Shown here: positions 1-12,334 of the stretch, in pieces
How the letters are laid out: the number at the start of each line of letters is the position of its first letter
Position numbering within the stretch: the first letter of the stretch is position 1
NCBI RefSeq assembly: GCF_019320115.1
Contig: NC_089584.1
Coordinates: 57,532,852 to 57,596,851, forward strand
From: Miscanthus floridulus
Lineage: Eukaryota > Streptophyta > Magnoliopsida > Poales > Poaceae
DNA: 64,000 nt
Direction: 5' to 3'
The notes under the pieces: generated by a model
What the model saw: the letters and a program-made list of their open reading frames with translations, nothing else
What the model was told of the DNA's origin: nothing
The model's database searches: none
Made by a program: the position numbers and the translations under genes

Positions 1-236
1 ACATGGTTTGTAATAACCTTAATTCATACTCTGATGGATGAACTGTATTTGTGAACTTTATGTAACGCGTGACATGTATATTGAATCATCTACGATTTTG
101 GTTGTATGTTGGTTGAATCAAGACCCTTCATGGTACTCGACAGACTACCGAGTTTATATGGACTCAAGTATGACAGTGCGACCCTCGTGGGCTGCCATTG
201 TACTTGTGCTCTTATAAATTGGTTAGATCTGCTACA
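1..236 (+). mobile_element. 3' end of a Tekay-like LTR (fragment, left edge outside window)
   Basis: This stretch aligns by eye with the last 250 bases of the long LTR ending at 11530. It shares the order of landmarks, including a TTGGTTGTAT block, the ACTACCGAGTTTATATGG block and a terminal TTGTGCTCTTATAAATTGG block, but is much more diverged. It ends in CTACA at 236, as an LTR 3' end should, and is followed directly by Athila-type coding sequence rather than by a primer-binding site. It is therefore best read as the right end of an LTR (solo, or the 3' LTR of an element) inserted in the Athila-like element. The left part lies outside the window, so no target-site duplication can be checked. 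Confidence 0.7.
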
Positions 237-241
237 CCAAG

Positions 242-2988
242 GAAGTCATGTTGGTCTCACTATTCGAATCTCCTGAGTCGTCCTCAGAAAAAGATGCCAA
301 ACTCTTTATAGAAGGAGAGGACGACCTAGGCGAAACCATCGATCTTCCTCAAGAGGAAGCACCAACATGACCTCCCGTTGAACTAAAACCCCTACCCGCT
401 AGCCTACGTTATGCTTTCTTGAATGGTGATAAATAAACTCCTATAATCATAAGCGATAAGCTCACTGATGAGGAGACATCTAAACTCATTGCTATCCTAG
501 AGAAACATAGGTTAGTTTTTGGGTATTCACTCCATGACCTTCAGGGGATAAGTCCAATGCTTTGCACCCATCGTATCACAATTGACCCTTCAAGCACACC
601 ATCACATGAACCCCAACGTAGGCTCAATAACATGATGCGAGAAGTCATGAAAAAGGAAGTCCTAAAACTTCTTCATGTCAGGGATTATCTATCATGTACC
701 TCATAGTGACTGGGTTAGCCCCATCCAAGTGGTGCCCAAGAAAGGGGGCATGACGATCGTAGAAAACAATAAGAATGAATCAATCCCACAATGAACCATC
801 ACAGGGTGGAGGATGTGTATAGACTACCAAAAACTCAATGCGGTCACAAAGAAAGATCACTTCCCACTGCTCTTCATTGATGAAATATTAGAGCGGTTAG
901 TGAAGCACTCTTTCTTTTGTTTTCTCGATGGGTATTCGAGGTATCACCAAATTCCTATCCACCCCTGATGATCAAAGCAAGACTACTTTTACATGCCCAT
1001 ATGGAACATATGCATATAGACAAATGTCTTTTGGGATGCGTAATGCACCCACCTCTTTCCAAAGGTGCATGATGTCAATTTTCTCAAACATGATAGAAGA
1101 AATTATGGAGGTCTTCATGGCTGGTTTTTCAGTCTATGGAAAAACTTTTGATCATTGTCTAGAAAATTTAGGCAAAGTCTTGCAACGATGCCAGGAAAAG
1201 GATTTAGTGCTTAATTGGGAAAGTGTCATTTTATGGTTCGAGAGGGTATCATTCTTGGACACTTTGTGTCTGAGAGGAGGATTGAAGTTGATAAAGCAAA
1301 AATTGAAGTTATAGAACAACTACTAGCCCCTATGAACATAAAAGGAATCCATAGCTTTTTAGGACACGTAGGTTTCTACGGATGATTTATTATGGACTTC
1401 TCACAAATCTCTAGGCCATTGACGAACTTGCTAGCTAAGGATGTACCTTTTAAGTTCACTGATGAGTGCTTAAATGCTTTCCAAACATTCAAGAAAGCAC
1501 TCATCTCAGCACCAATCATCCAACCATCCCAATTGGTCGTGGCCATTTGAAATAATGTGTGATGCTAGTGATTATGTCGTTGGTGCAGTCTATGGCCAAA
1601 CCAAAGATAAAAAGCATCATACAATTGCCTATGCTAGCAAAACACTGATAGGAGCACAACTTAATTATGCCACCACTGGAAAAAGAACTTCTTACAGTTG
1701 TTTTTGCTATTGATAAATTTAGATCTTACTTAGTGGGAGCAAAAATAATTGTTTAGACCGATCATGCTGCACTTAAATATTTGCTCACTAAGAAAGATGC
1801 AAAACCATGCCTCATAAGATGGATTCTTCTACTCCAAGAATTTGACTTAGAAATAAAAGATAAAAGGGAGTAGAGAATATTGTTGCAGATCATCTATCAC
1901 TTATGCCAACCACTAACATGTAGGAACTACCAATCAATGACTTCCTACGTGATGACATGCTGCTAAGGGTGACCGATTCAAACCCGTGGTACGCGAACAT
2001 TGTCAATTTCATGGTTTTAGGGTATGTACCACCGAGTGAGAACAGGAAGAAGCTACAAACTAAAAGCAGACGTCACCTTTGGGATGACCCATCCTCTACT
2101 GGATATGTGCTGATGGCCTGTTAAGAAGGTGCATGCCAGCAGTAGAGGGGATATAAATCATCGAAAAATGCCATGTAGCTCCATACGAAGGCCACTATGG
2201 AGCATTCCGCACTCAAGCCAAAATCTGGTAGTGCGGATTCTTCTGGCCAATGATGTATGAAGACACTAAAGAATTCATCCAAAGGTGTCGAAAATTCTAG
2301 TTGCAAGGTGGCATCATGTCTCGCAATGCAATGCCCCTTAACTACAACCTTCAAATAGAAATGTTTGATGTGTGGGGCATTGACTTCATGGGGCCATTCC
2401 AAAAGTCCCAAGATTGCGAGTACATCCTTGTCGGCATCAACTATGTATCAAAATGGGTGGAAGCTTTGCCATGCCGAGCTGCTGGCGCCAAGAGTGCTAG
2501 GAGAATGTTTCACGAAGTGATCTTCCCTTGCTCTAGGAACACCAAGAATGGTAATAAGCGATGGGGGTCCCACTTCATCGATAAGACCTTTAGAGCCTTC
2601 CTAAGGGAACTTAGAGCCAAGCATAATGTGGCCACCCCATACCACCCATAGACCAGTGGCCAAGTAGAAACTGGTTTATGGAAAGAGCTACCACTTACCA
2701 ATTGAGCTTGAGCATCCAAGCTCACTGTGCAATCAAGAACTAGAACATGGATGTAAGGCTAGCTAGCAAGAACTGAACAAAAGCAAATCTCTAAGCTAGA
2801 AGAATGGCATGAGAAAGACTACCACAATGCCAGACTTTACAAAGAAAGAACCAAGAGATGGCATGACCACCGAATCCAATAGAAAGAATTCAAGGAGGGA
2901 GACAAGGTTTTACTATTTAACTCCTAAGTTAAGCTCTTCGGTAAAGGTAAGCTACATAGCAAATGGGAAGGACCATTCACCATTGTTG
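242..2988 (+). pseudogene. Athila-like Ty3/gypsy pol, left part (RT, RNase H, integrase), decayed
   Basis: Six-frame reading shows a broken pol of the Athila type. The pre-RT linker lies near 250-700 (LKPLPASLRYAFL), reverse transcriptase near 700-1320, RNase H near 1530-1900 (FEIMCDASDYVVGAV, then a [17 protein letters not shown] block) and integrase near 2100-2988 (VWGIDFMGPF, YVSKWVEALP). The RT catalytic box that should read FMDD reads FMAG near 1117-1128, so both metal-binding aspartates are lost. Several stops and frameshifts separate the blocks. The last residues before 2989 read KWEGPFTIV, and the frame resumes at 36128 with VVNSSMHNAI, so the Tat-like element split this gene near the integrase C-terminus. 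No function is expected. Assignment to the Athila lineage rests on recognised motifs, not on a search. Confidence 0.88.
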
Positions 2989-3460
2989 TGGGGGGTATGA
3001 CCCTGGATACCTATGGCAGACCACATGGGTTGCACCCCTAGGGGTGGCCTAGCCCACAAGACTGAAGCCTTACGGAGCATGGCACTGCTTGGCGCATCCC
3101 GCAAGACACTGGGAAGATATCCTAAAGATACTATGAGATCTGTTAGGATACGTATGATCCCATGATTCCTGTAATCAGTTATTACATTCTAGTTATCTCC
3201 TAGATCTAACCAACTTGTAACCCTACCGCCTAGACTATATAAGGCAAGCATGGACACTCTCCAAACACACACAATATCATATGATAGCCAATACAATCTA
3301 ACAAACCACAGGAGTAGGGTATTAAGTCATGCTGATAGACCAAACCTATCTAACTTGTGTGTCTATATTGCCTTCTTGTTCTCGATTAGATGCATCTCTG
3401 CCGATCAATCTACATTCGTAGGATACCCCTTAGAGGACTGTCGATGATATTCTATCGATA
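2989..3460 (+). repeat. 5' LTR of the Tat/RIRE2-like element
   Basis: The LTR is 472 bases and is matched along its length by 35657-36127. A TATA-like TATATAA lies at 3236-3242, about 220 bases before the LTR end, which is a plausible core promoter. Its start follows Athila integrase coding sequence directly, and a primer-binding site follows its end. Terminal dinucleotides are TG and TA (CA in the other copy). Confidence 0.9.
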
Positions 3461-3480
3461 GTTGGTGCACCAGGTAGGGG
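3461..3480 (+). other. Primer-binding site of the Tat/RIRE2-like element
   Basis: GTTGGTGCACCAGGTAGGGG follows the 5' LTR immediately. This non-iMet primer-binding site with a CCAGGTAGGGG core is characteristic of RIRE2-like grass Tat elements. I did not verify which tRNA it matches. Confidence 0.7.
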
Positions 3481-3508
3481 TGTGCGTGCTATTTTCATAT
3501 CGAACAAG

Positions 3509-5030
3509 ATGGTACATTTTGCAGGCTCTTCGTCCCTCCCATAGCCTAGCTAGATCTTCATGGTCGAATCGATCTCCTAGATCATCAACACTGATAGAGT
3601 CGGAGAGCTCATTGAGCCAGTGTAGATCAATACTACATTGATCAGCCCAACATCTATGACTATAGATCCGATCTTAGAACCGCCTCCGAGGTTGCCTTTG
3701 TCGATAATTCACCACCCACTCCCCCACTACCTAAGAAGGCTAATCAACAATGATGATCTGATCGCATCCATCAATTAGGTTGGCTAGAAGCTCAGCTGAT
3801 TGCCTCTCCATCGCATAATCAGCTCTGACCACTCTGGTCCAGTGCCGACCACCCTCCGATTCAGATCTATCAGAGGTGGATTAGGAAACTCTAGGGGTTA
3901 TGGCCCTACCCTTCGGGCTCACCAGCAGTTGCCACCACCTATCAAGATGCCCTAAGGGGCAAATTCACTGACCAGGTAGGGAGATATCCATCCTCTTACC
4001 GACTAGATCGTCGACCAGCTCTCGCTGGCTGTCAACATGCTACACAATCGGCCGACACCCCGAAGCATCCCTCTAAACCATCCTAGAGGAAAATCCAGAC
4101 TTCGAGTCCTAGGGCTCTATGGAGACTATCGCTGAAACCACCACCATACAACCTCCTTTCCCTCCCTTTATGGAGGCGGAATTTTCAATGTCAGCATCGA
4201 TAGCCCCCCATGGGACAGGGGAAACCAAGGAGGACCACTGCCGCCCAGTGTCAATAGGAACGCCAACCGTGCACAGCAGTAGAGCAAATGAAGCTGCCCT
4301 TGTGCTACCCGAGGCTACTCATAATGATCAGCTCGACTCGCAAGGAAGGACTCATAAGAAAGTGTTTACCGACAACTACATGGCTATATGTACTCGACCG
4401 GGCACCAAGCATGATCTGAACTGCATCTACCAGAAGCCGTCTGAACTCCTCCATAGCTACATCAGACACTTTTCCAAGATGAGGAATTCTATTCCAAATA
4501 TCATAGAAGCTGAGGTCATCACCGCCTTTGTCCGAGGACTCCATCACCGCGACCTCCACTCCAAGTTCAATCGCAAGCCACCCAAGGGGATCGGCGAGAT
4601 GATAACAACTATCGATCAGTACACCAACGCCGAAGAGGCCAAAGTACGCTTCAACAAGGATGCGGGTACTCATCATAGTGACGAGCGACCCGACGACCGG
4701 CGGCACAGTAACCACCGCTATGATGACCGCAGTCACCATCGGGACAGTGGCCGTGATTAGCTAGAAGGGTTCAAATCTGGTCAATATCGCCGCCGCCGAC
4801 TAGACCACATCATCGCTGTTGTTGACAAACCTCATGCCAAGCACAACTATGACGAGCAGTACAAGAAGATCCTCGAAGGCTTGTGCCCTCTCCACCAAAA
4901 CAGCAAGCATAAGATGAAGGACTACCTTGGCTTGGCTAAGGAGTTCTAGGCTAAAAAGGCAGACGACGACAACAATTATGTAGCTAGAGGCTGCTGACCA
5001 TCTAGGGGCAACAACTGATGCCTTCCAGGA
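3509..5030 (+). pseudogene. Tat-like gag (copy 1)
   Basis: The first plausible start is the ATG at 3509, soon after the primer-binding site, but the frame soon meets stops. The longest clean block is 4119-4760. It encodes the conserved gag core (SYIRHFSKMRNSIPNI, FVRGLHHRDLHSKFNRKPP) followed by a basic, histidine- and arginine-rich tail (HSDERPDDRRHSNHRYDDRS). The protein would package element RNA. Stops at about 4758 and beyond, and frameshifts, break it. The segment from 4319 onward is repeated at 17998-20431. Confidence 0.8.
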
Positions 5031-5217
5031 TCATGACAAAGTGGTCGCCACCATCTTTGGGGGCCTCACCACCGCTGAGAGCAGAAGAGATTAGAAGCTC
5101 GCCACCCACCGGGTGCTCGCCGTCAACACAAAAGACAGCCATCACCAACCCTAGCTCTCGCCCCTAGTCCGAGGTCCCCATCACCTTCAGTAGGGCCAAC
5201 CAATGGGCAAACATCCC

Positions 5218-6752
5218 TTACATAGGGCATTTCTCCCACATTCTTGATGCAACCATCAGGAAAGTGCTTTTCAAGAAAGTACTCATCGATGGCAAAAGCG
5301 CCCTAAACCTCCTCTTCACCGGAGCCCTAAAGGAGCTAGGAATCAGGATAGGAGACGTCACACCCTCTGAATCCTCCTTCTGGGGTCTCCTATCCCAACA
5401 TGGCAGGGCACCCAAACTGCTTGGAGAGATCACCCTCCCAATATAGTTCGACATGGCCAGCAACTACCGCATAGAGCACATCAACTTCTACATCGTGGAC
5501 TTCAACACTGCCTACCATGCCATACTTGGTTGGATAGCTCTGGCCAAGTTCATGGCCATACCGCACTATGCCTATCTAGTGCTAAAGATGCCTTTGCCTA
5601 TAGGAGTCCTAGCCCTATGGGCCAACCTCTCCATCACCTACGCCTACAAGATAAAGAGTCTCGCCCTCACCAAAGCCACCGACCTCTCCATCCAGATGGC
5701 TAGCGTGATCACCGATGCCAAGATGGTGCCCATCGATGACTTGGAGATCCTAGTGCTGGAGCCTCCACACGCCTCCACCAAGTCTAAAGAAACCAAGGAG
5801 GTTGGCCTTAGCCTCAACGACCCCTCCAAGACCATGAGGATTGGGTCTCACCTCGATCCCAAATAGGAAAGCATGCTCGTCTCCTTCCTATGTGCCAATG
5901 CCGATGTGTTTGCTTGGAAACTTGTAGACATGCTGGGGTACCACAGGAGAAGATCGAGCACTCCTTGAATGTCTCGCCGACCGCCAAACCGATCAAGCAG
6001 AAACTCCAATGATTTGTGCTAGACAAGAAGGAGGATATTAGGGTAGAAATAAAATGGCTCCTAGCTGCTAGATTTATTAAAGAAGTGTATCATCTAGAGT
6101 GGTTAGCAAACCCTGTTCTCATTCAAAAATAGAATAAAGAATGGAGAATGTACATTGATTACACTAATCTCAACAAACACTACCCTAAAGACCCCTTTAG
6201 TCTACCTTAGATAGATGAGGTTGTAGACTCCACCGCTGGCTGTGAACTGCTCTCCTTTCTCGATTGTTACTATAGATATCACCAGATATCCCTCAAGGAA
6301 AGACCAGATCAAGACAGTCGTTCATCACTCCTTTTGGTGTGTAATTGCTTTACCACCATGTCCTTTGGACTCAAGAACAGCTTAGGTGCAACCTACCAAA
6401 GGGCCATCTAGATGTGTCCTCAATCAACAGATAGGTCACAACATCAAAGCATACATCGATGATGTGGTCAGTCAAGTCCAAGACCATCGATAATCTCATT
6501 AGCCAACCTCGAAGAAACTTTCGCCAACCTAAAAAGGTACAGATGGAAGTTGAACCCTTCAAAGTGCATCTTTGGAGTTCCATCTAGCATACTCCTAGGC
6601 TACATTGTCAGTGCCTGTGGCATCGAGCCCAACCCCAACAAGGTCTCCTGCCATCACCAACATGAAACTGGCCAACCTACGTAAAGGACATATGGAAGCT
6701 TACAAGATGCATGGCTGCTCTCAGCCGCTTTATATCACGCCTTGGTGAAAAG
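5218..6752 (+). pseudogene. Tat-like protease and reverse transcriptase, N-terminal part (copy 1)
   Basis: The protease-like block at 5264-5446 has VLIDGKSALNLLF, where the family's usual glycine after DG is replaced by lysine. It is followed at 5453-5866 by a conserved linker (HINFYIVDFNTAYHAILGW) that leads into RT near 6000. RT motifs are readable in fragments: EWRMYIDYTNLNKHYPKDP, FLDCYYRYHQISLKE, and KLNPSKCIFGVPSSILLGY near 6551-6610. At least nine one- or two-base insertions relative to the second copy break the frame between 6315 and 6670. The coding sequence stops at RLGEK (6752), where the long LTR begins, and resumes as GLPFFKLLK at 28474. Confidence 0.85.
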
Positions 6753-9700
6753 TGTAACACCCTAGGTGTTTGGCTTCCATATTTGCACTTGCATTTCATG
6801 AACATGAGCATCATTCATTCATTCACAAGCTTATATCACATGAAACATGTCTTTGAAACATTGCAACGTATCATTATGTTTCATGTGTGTTGTTTCCTTT
6901 ATGAAATGAAAAGTGTGCAACACTTAAGTGCAACATGTGCCACTCACTTTAGTGAAACAAAGTTAGTTAATACTATGCAACAAGATCATGAAACATGTGA
7001 AACATGACTATGAAACATTTATAACATTTCATGTGTTTTTCATTGTTTCAGTACATCCCTTGCTTGATTCTTGTGTGACCTATGTATGGTGTGGCTAAAA
7101 ATTCTGTTAAGTAACTTAGTGACACCTAGAATGTCATTTGGGACATTGTTCATGTTGATCATTTTGACTAATTAGGTTCCCAAGTCATGGTTTGACCAAT
7201 TTTGACCCCTAAACCCTTTTGTTTCACTATTTAAAAAGTGTAGCTTAGGATGTTTGCATGTCTAAGCAACCTAAAACAAAGTTGTAGCAAATTTTATAAG
7301 CAACATACTTTGTTTAGAAGCCAAGTCATGAAAATGTGCACAACATGTTCAAAAAGGACCCACAAGTCAGAAGTGAAAGCTGATTCAACACTTGAAAATA
7401 TTTCTAAGTCCTAAATGCCATTTCAGTTTGATTGAGCCAACTTTGGCTTGATACAACTCTTGATCCATGGAGAACTGGCTATTGATTTCTAAAGCAAAGT
7501 TGTAGACCTAGCTTAACTCTACAACTTTCATGTTCATTGCTTCCACTAATACATCACGGTTTAGGAGCTAATCCCTGTCAAACATCGCCTGTCAGTCGGG
7601 TGATGGAGCACTGAATCAGCATTTTAGGCAGCTACAGTGTCTGTCCGTTTTCAAAAAACGAACGCCACATGGCGCCACTCGTCGCCGGTCGCCTAACACG
7701 CAGGCCATGCGCCATGGCCGTCCTGGCGCCGCTGGCCACTGACTTGAACTCACGCCCGCCTACCTGACGCACTCACCACTTTAGTTTCTCCACTCCAGTC
7801 ACCTTCCACTACGCAGCAAGCAAGCTCAGCTGCTCCGCCATTGCCGATCCAACTGCGCCATCATAGAGCTTGCTCACCGCTGCAAAAACGCGCACTATGT
7901 CTTCACTGTAGCTCCGCCGTGTTCTTCTTGACCTTCTCCACCTTCTAGCTGCGCCAATCATCCTTAGGTGAGGGCCTCCGGCCATTTCCACCACTGCCCG
8001 CCATAGCTGAGCTTCGCTAGAGTTGGCGCTCACCGTGGCTAGCGCACCACCACACCGCTCCTCCATCCCTAGCCTTCGTCTCGTCTTCTCTATCTTGTGT
8101 AGTTGCTCCTGTGAAGACGCTACCGACCACGCTAGTCCAGACATGCCGGAACCTAGCCGTGCACCGCCGTGCGCCATGGCTGAGCCGCTGTGCACCATGG
8201 CCAACGTGCTTAGGGGCCACTAGGGTCTAGGATTAGGGAGTCAATCGACGCGGGAGACTTTAGGGGAACACGCTGGTATCCATGGTTTCGCCGGAGGAGT
8301 CACCGTCGGAGAGCTCCACTGCTGCCGCGCCGTCACGTGCGCCTCCCCTATTTTGCTGTCGCTGACCAGTGGGTCCGGCTGACACCCGGGTCCCACGCGT
8401 TCAGTGACTGTTGTTCAAAGGGCTAGTTCAAAATTACTTATTTGAATGTTGTTTTGTGAATTTTGTAACTCCAAATGTGTAGATCCAAATGATATGATTC
8501 AAATTTTGTTAGACTCATAGTGAGGTCTAGTATTTAAGAAAAATATTATATGAGCATATGATGTAGAAATTTTGGATGAATTAAATAGGAACTTGAAAGG
8601 TGTTTTTGAATGCATGCAAACTTGTTTAAATCATATCTTGAGTTTCTGTGATCTAAAAATTGTGAAATTTTGTGGGTAAGCTAGTCTTGCTTAGTAGAAG
8701 CTCTGGTTAAAATTTGAGAGTCATTACATGTGTAGTTTTTTCAGTTATATATTTTCCTTTTATTATTGATGGATACTTGTATGAATTTTTGTAAATTATC
8801 TAGGAATCCTATGGCCATGAAACTTGGTGGGTAGTATCCTAGAACCTTAAGGATGCTAGAAAAAATATGAAATCTGTTGCTTGACACTTTTCACTAAGGT
8901 TTCCTAATTATGACATTTTAAGCCATTATGCCTTATCATTTTTGTGTAGTCTGTTATACTTACTCAAATGGTGTGAAATTTTTATGGTAGTCTACTTAGG
9001 TCATGTAGTATCTACTGTAATTTTGGTAGATTTAATGGTGTAGTTTTTATATATGTTTACCATTTCCTCTAATTAATTAAATAAATTAAGAAAGGTATTA
9101 AAAGAAATATTTTGGTGATGAACACCCTACTTTCTAGTGTTCTTGTGATATGTGTGATATATGAGTAGAGTTAGTTTTGTCCAATTATGTGTTTGCATCA
9201 TAAGTTATTAATTATTTCGTTTGCATTATGTCCCTCTGGATAGATCTGGGGACTTTAGGAAGTTCCCCATGATATTTTGGTTTTCTATGAATGTGATGAA
9301 TACAAGAGTTGTAGATAATTTATGTATCTAGCGCCTGTCAAAATTTGAGGGCATTTGGCCCTGTAGTTTAGAAACTACAGCTATTTAAAGTTAGGTACCA
9401 GTTTGGCTTACTCTCTGCCTTCAGAGGACAGAGTTCTGTTGATCTATGAATTTGACCTGGTAAAGGTTTGAATCATGCTTTGACATCTGAAAATGAATTG
9501 TAGATAATTTCATAATCTTTCCAGATTGTCTTGTTGCATGTCAATTGGATTTATAAATCTCTAGTTATGGCTAGTTTACTAGACCACTACAAAGTCTTCA
9601 TTTTGCTGAAATACAAATGCCTTGAGTGTATGCTTGCACAATGTTCTCGTTGATTGTTTAGGAGTTAGCCTAACTTGAGAATATGCTTAGGTGCAGGTGC

Positions 9701-11530
9701 TAGGTCATTAACTGAAGATAAGCAATTATACATTAGGTTGTATAAACTTGGTAAGTAAAGTGATTTGAATAGGGCTTAAGTCGGAATATGCAAACTACAG
9801 CGAACATACACATTCCCTGAGCATCCCTGACATTCGTTCATGTGTATCCATGATATTTATCTTGTGCATTCATGCAATAGGTGTGTCGGAGGGAGTGACA
9901 TTGCTGGAGTTCGAGGGAGCCAACCAGGAGGAGGAGCCCGAGGTGCAGGAAGCCGACGAAGCAGTCGCCGCGGAGGAATTGCCCGAGTGCCCTGACCACC
10001 AGCTTTCCTCGTTCCTGAAAGGCAAGCCCCGGAGCATATTAAGCCTCCCATGCTTTCATAAATACATTGAGTATCTTTTATTGTTGATGATGCATTAAGT
10101 AATAGGAATTGGTTGGAACCAATTGCTGCATTATATATCCTTCCTTGTCCAGATATCGCACTGGAATCCTATTTAAGTTCAGGACGGGTTAAATGCTTAG
10201 CCATGCTTAGTGCGGTAGAAGTCAGGTGATTTCCTATCACCTGTGAGCTTTAGGATGAGGTGGATCACAGGTTGGCTATATTTGCTATCAGTGGAAAAGA
10301 ACCATGTGAATAATGAATTAAGACCAGGGCGGGGTCTTGTGTAGGTTTGAACATAGTGACTCCGTCTGAGTCGTTTAAGGACCGATACGCTGTACGTCCT
10401 CATGTCATGTTGAACGCAGCCTAACACTTAGCTGGCCGAATAAGTCGTTCCGACCATGAAGCCTAGTAGCTCGACTTAGGCCGGGGACACGAGCAGTGGC
10501 GTGCATTCTGGAGGTAGTAAGGATGCGCAGGAGAGCCATTAGGCAGTAAGTCCAAGGCAGGGTTAGAGTCCCAAACAACCTTAGCAGAGTGGTTCTCTGA
10601 TAATGTCGATCTGTTCGGACTCGCGACTCCTGAATCGTACCAACTGGTGACTTGTTTGTGACCCTAACGGGGGAAGTAGGGTTTGTGTTTAGGAATACCC
10701 CTCCAGCTGGATAGGAATCGATTCGAATCGCCGTCTCTCCCAAATAGTGAGAACTTGACTAAGCAGCGGCAACATAGATTCAATTAATTTAACGATATGG
10801 TTAAATGGAAGACGATGATAAGGTTGCCACAATGAATACCTGATATGGTTATTAATGTTTGCACCCTAATAAAATGATTGCTTAGTACAGGTGCTAATAT
10901 AGTTGATAGGGTAATGGCCAAAAGTCACTGCTAGTTCAGGCTAAGAGTTTATCATTATTACTTATGCTTTTCCTCAAAAAGAAAGTGTCAGTCAGATCCA
11001 CTACATTAAGCTATGCATAATCCTTGGTGTCATATGTTTGGTTTTCGACGGGTAAGTCTAGCTAAGTACATTCTCGTACTCAGGGTTTATTCCCTCTTGT
11101 TGCAGATGACCTTCTATATCAGGGATTCTATAAGTATTGTCTCCACCCGGCGGGTGATGAAGACTAGATCATGGGCATGATCTTTGTTCTCTTATCTAAA
11201 TGCTTTTGCGGGCTATGATCAGCAAACTAGTATGTGTATTTGAACTCGGGTGTGTAAGTTAAACTATTTGCTTCTGCATGTTTTACAAGACTTGTTTTGT
11301 AATAACGATGACTCTGTGATGATGTAATTTATTTGCGAACGTCTGTGAAATGTCGTAACGTATGATATGTTATGTTGAATTACTGTGATCTTGGTTGTAT
11401 ACAAGTTGGTTTGAAATCCTTCGAGATTTCAGTTGACTACCGGGTTTATATGGGCTCAAGTTCGAGAATTTGATCGTTTCGGTGATTGTTTTTGTACTTG
11501 TGCTCTTATAAATTGGTCGGTTCTATGATA
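6753..11530 (+). repeat. Left long LTR (about 4.8 kb) of the Tekay/Del-like element
   Basis: The LTR starts TGTAACACCCTAGG and ends GTTCTATGATA, directly before an initiator-methionine-type primer-binding site. It is matched along its length by 20432-28472 once the RTE LINE there is removed. The first 285 bases differ at about six positions between copies, so roughly 2% there. It contains a GC-rich block at about 7560-8420 and a long AT-rich block at 8420-9850. A short acidic open frame lies at about 9880-10098. TGTAACACC starts and several-kilobase LTRs are typical of the Tekay/Del chromovirus lineage. Confidence 0.93.
9878..10098 (+). other. Short acidic open frame inside the left long LTR
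   Basis: After a pyrimidine- and A-rich stretch ending CATGCAATAG, the frame reads GVSEGVTLLEFEGANQEEEP and continues to a stop at 10096. It is rich in glutamate. The matching frame in the right LTR (about 23522-23740) carries a TAG within the acidic stretch. I do not recognise a domain. It could be a small exon of an LTR transcript, since the upstream CAATAG resembles a 3' splice site, or chance. Confidence 0.3.
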
Positions 11531-11532
11531 GC

Positions 11533-11544
11533 TGGCATCAGAGC
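11533..11544 (+). other. Primer-binding site of the Tekay-like element
   Basis: TGGCATCAGAGC lies two bases after the LTR end and matches the usual initiator-tRNA-Met site TGGTATCAGAGC at all but one position. It fixes the orientation of the element as plus strand. Confidence 0.9.
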
Positions 11545-12334
11545 TAGATTCAATATTAAACATGTCTTACGACTATTTAAAACAAAAGATTTTGTTGTAA
11601 AAACGGTTTTCCAACTTATAGTTATATATAAGTGTTCAAAAATCAAAATTTTTATGGTATACTAGTGATCACATCCCTTATAGCCCACTTAAGGACTTTT
11701 AGGTGGCTTATATATAATTACTAACTTGGGGGAATTGATTGTTTCTATTTAGTCGTCCATGCGGCGTGATATTGCATGGATGCTGTTCAGTTTGAATGGT
11801 AATGTATGGATCAATTGCCTCTACGCTAAGGTAAGTGTGAGTTGTGAGAGCATGACCGTCCAACCTGTTGGTCTAGGGGAGAGCTAGTTGTGGTTACTGG
11901 AGTATTTACATGTTGCATACATGTATATATGAAGGTACTTAATTGTGGGTACGTTTGTCAGGTAGTGTGGATATCGAAGTATATATATCGGGGGATGTAT
12001 ATATGGAGGGTATCTTAGTTACTACTTGTGATAATTAGCATTATATCTTGTTGGGTTGGGCTGTAATGAAGTTTCTGCATGTACGCTAACAATGCACCAG
12101 TGTAGATCGACTAGTTACCGCTAATTGAGAGAACGTATGTATGCCACCAGTATATTCCGCTAAAGCTTAAATTTTAATAGGTTTGTGAGGATGTACGAAA
12201 CGCGCATGCATCATGTTCACTCATGTCATTCATATTGCATTACTCCCTCCCTTATAATTGCTTATCCCAAGTGTAAAGTGCAATCTCTCAGCAAAGTAAT
12301 CCTCTCACATGAATTGCATCCCTTTTTGATACAG
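11545..12334 (+). other. Untranslated leader of the Tekay-like element
   Basis: No convincing coding frame is seen here. The sequence is AT-rich with several short upstream ATGs. It ends in TTTTTGATACAG just before the ATG at 12335, which resembles a 3' splice acceptor, so the following ORF might be reached by splicing. That is inference. Confidence 0.4.

Noticed and set aside
242..2988. Endogenous pararetrovirus (caulimovirus) origin for the RT/RNase H region
   Set aside because: The domain order RT-RNase H-integrase, the LTRs and the Athila-type motifs fit a Ty3/gypsy element; no movement or coat protein is seen.
7809..8223. Overlapping open frames on both strands in the long LTR, repeated at 21295-21887
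   Set aside because: They fall in the GC-rich block of the LTR, are not conserved as proteins between the two LTR copies, and show no motif.
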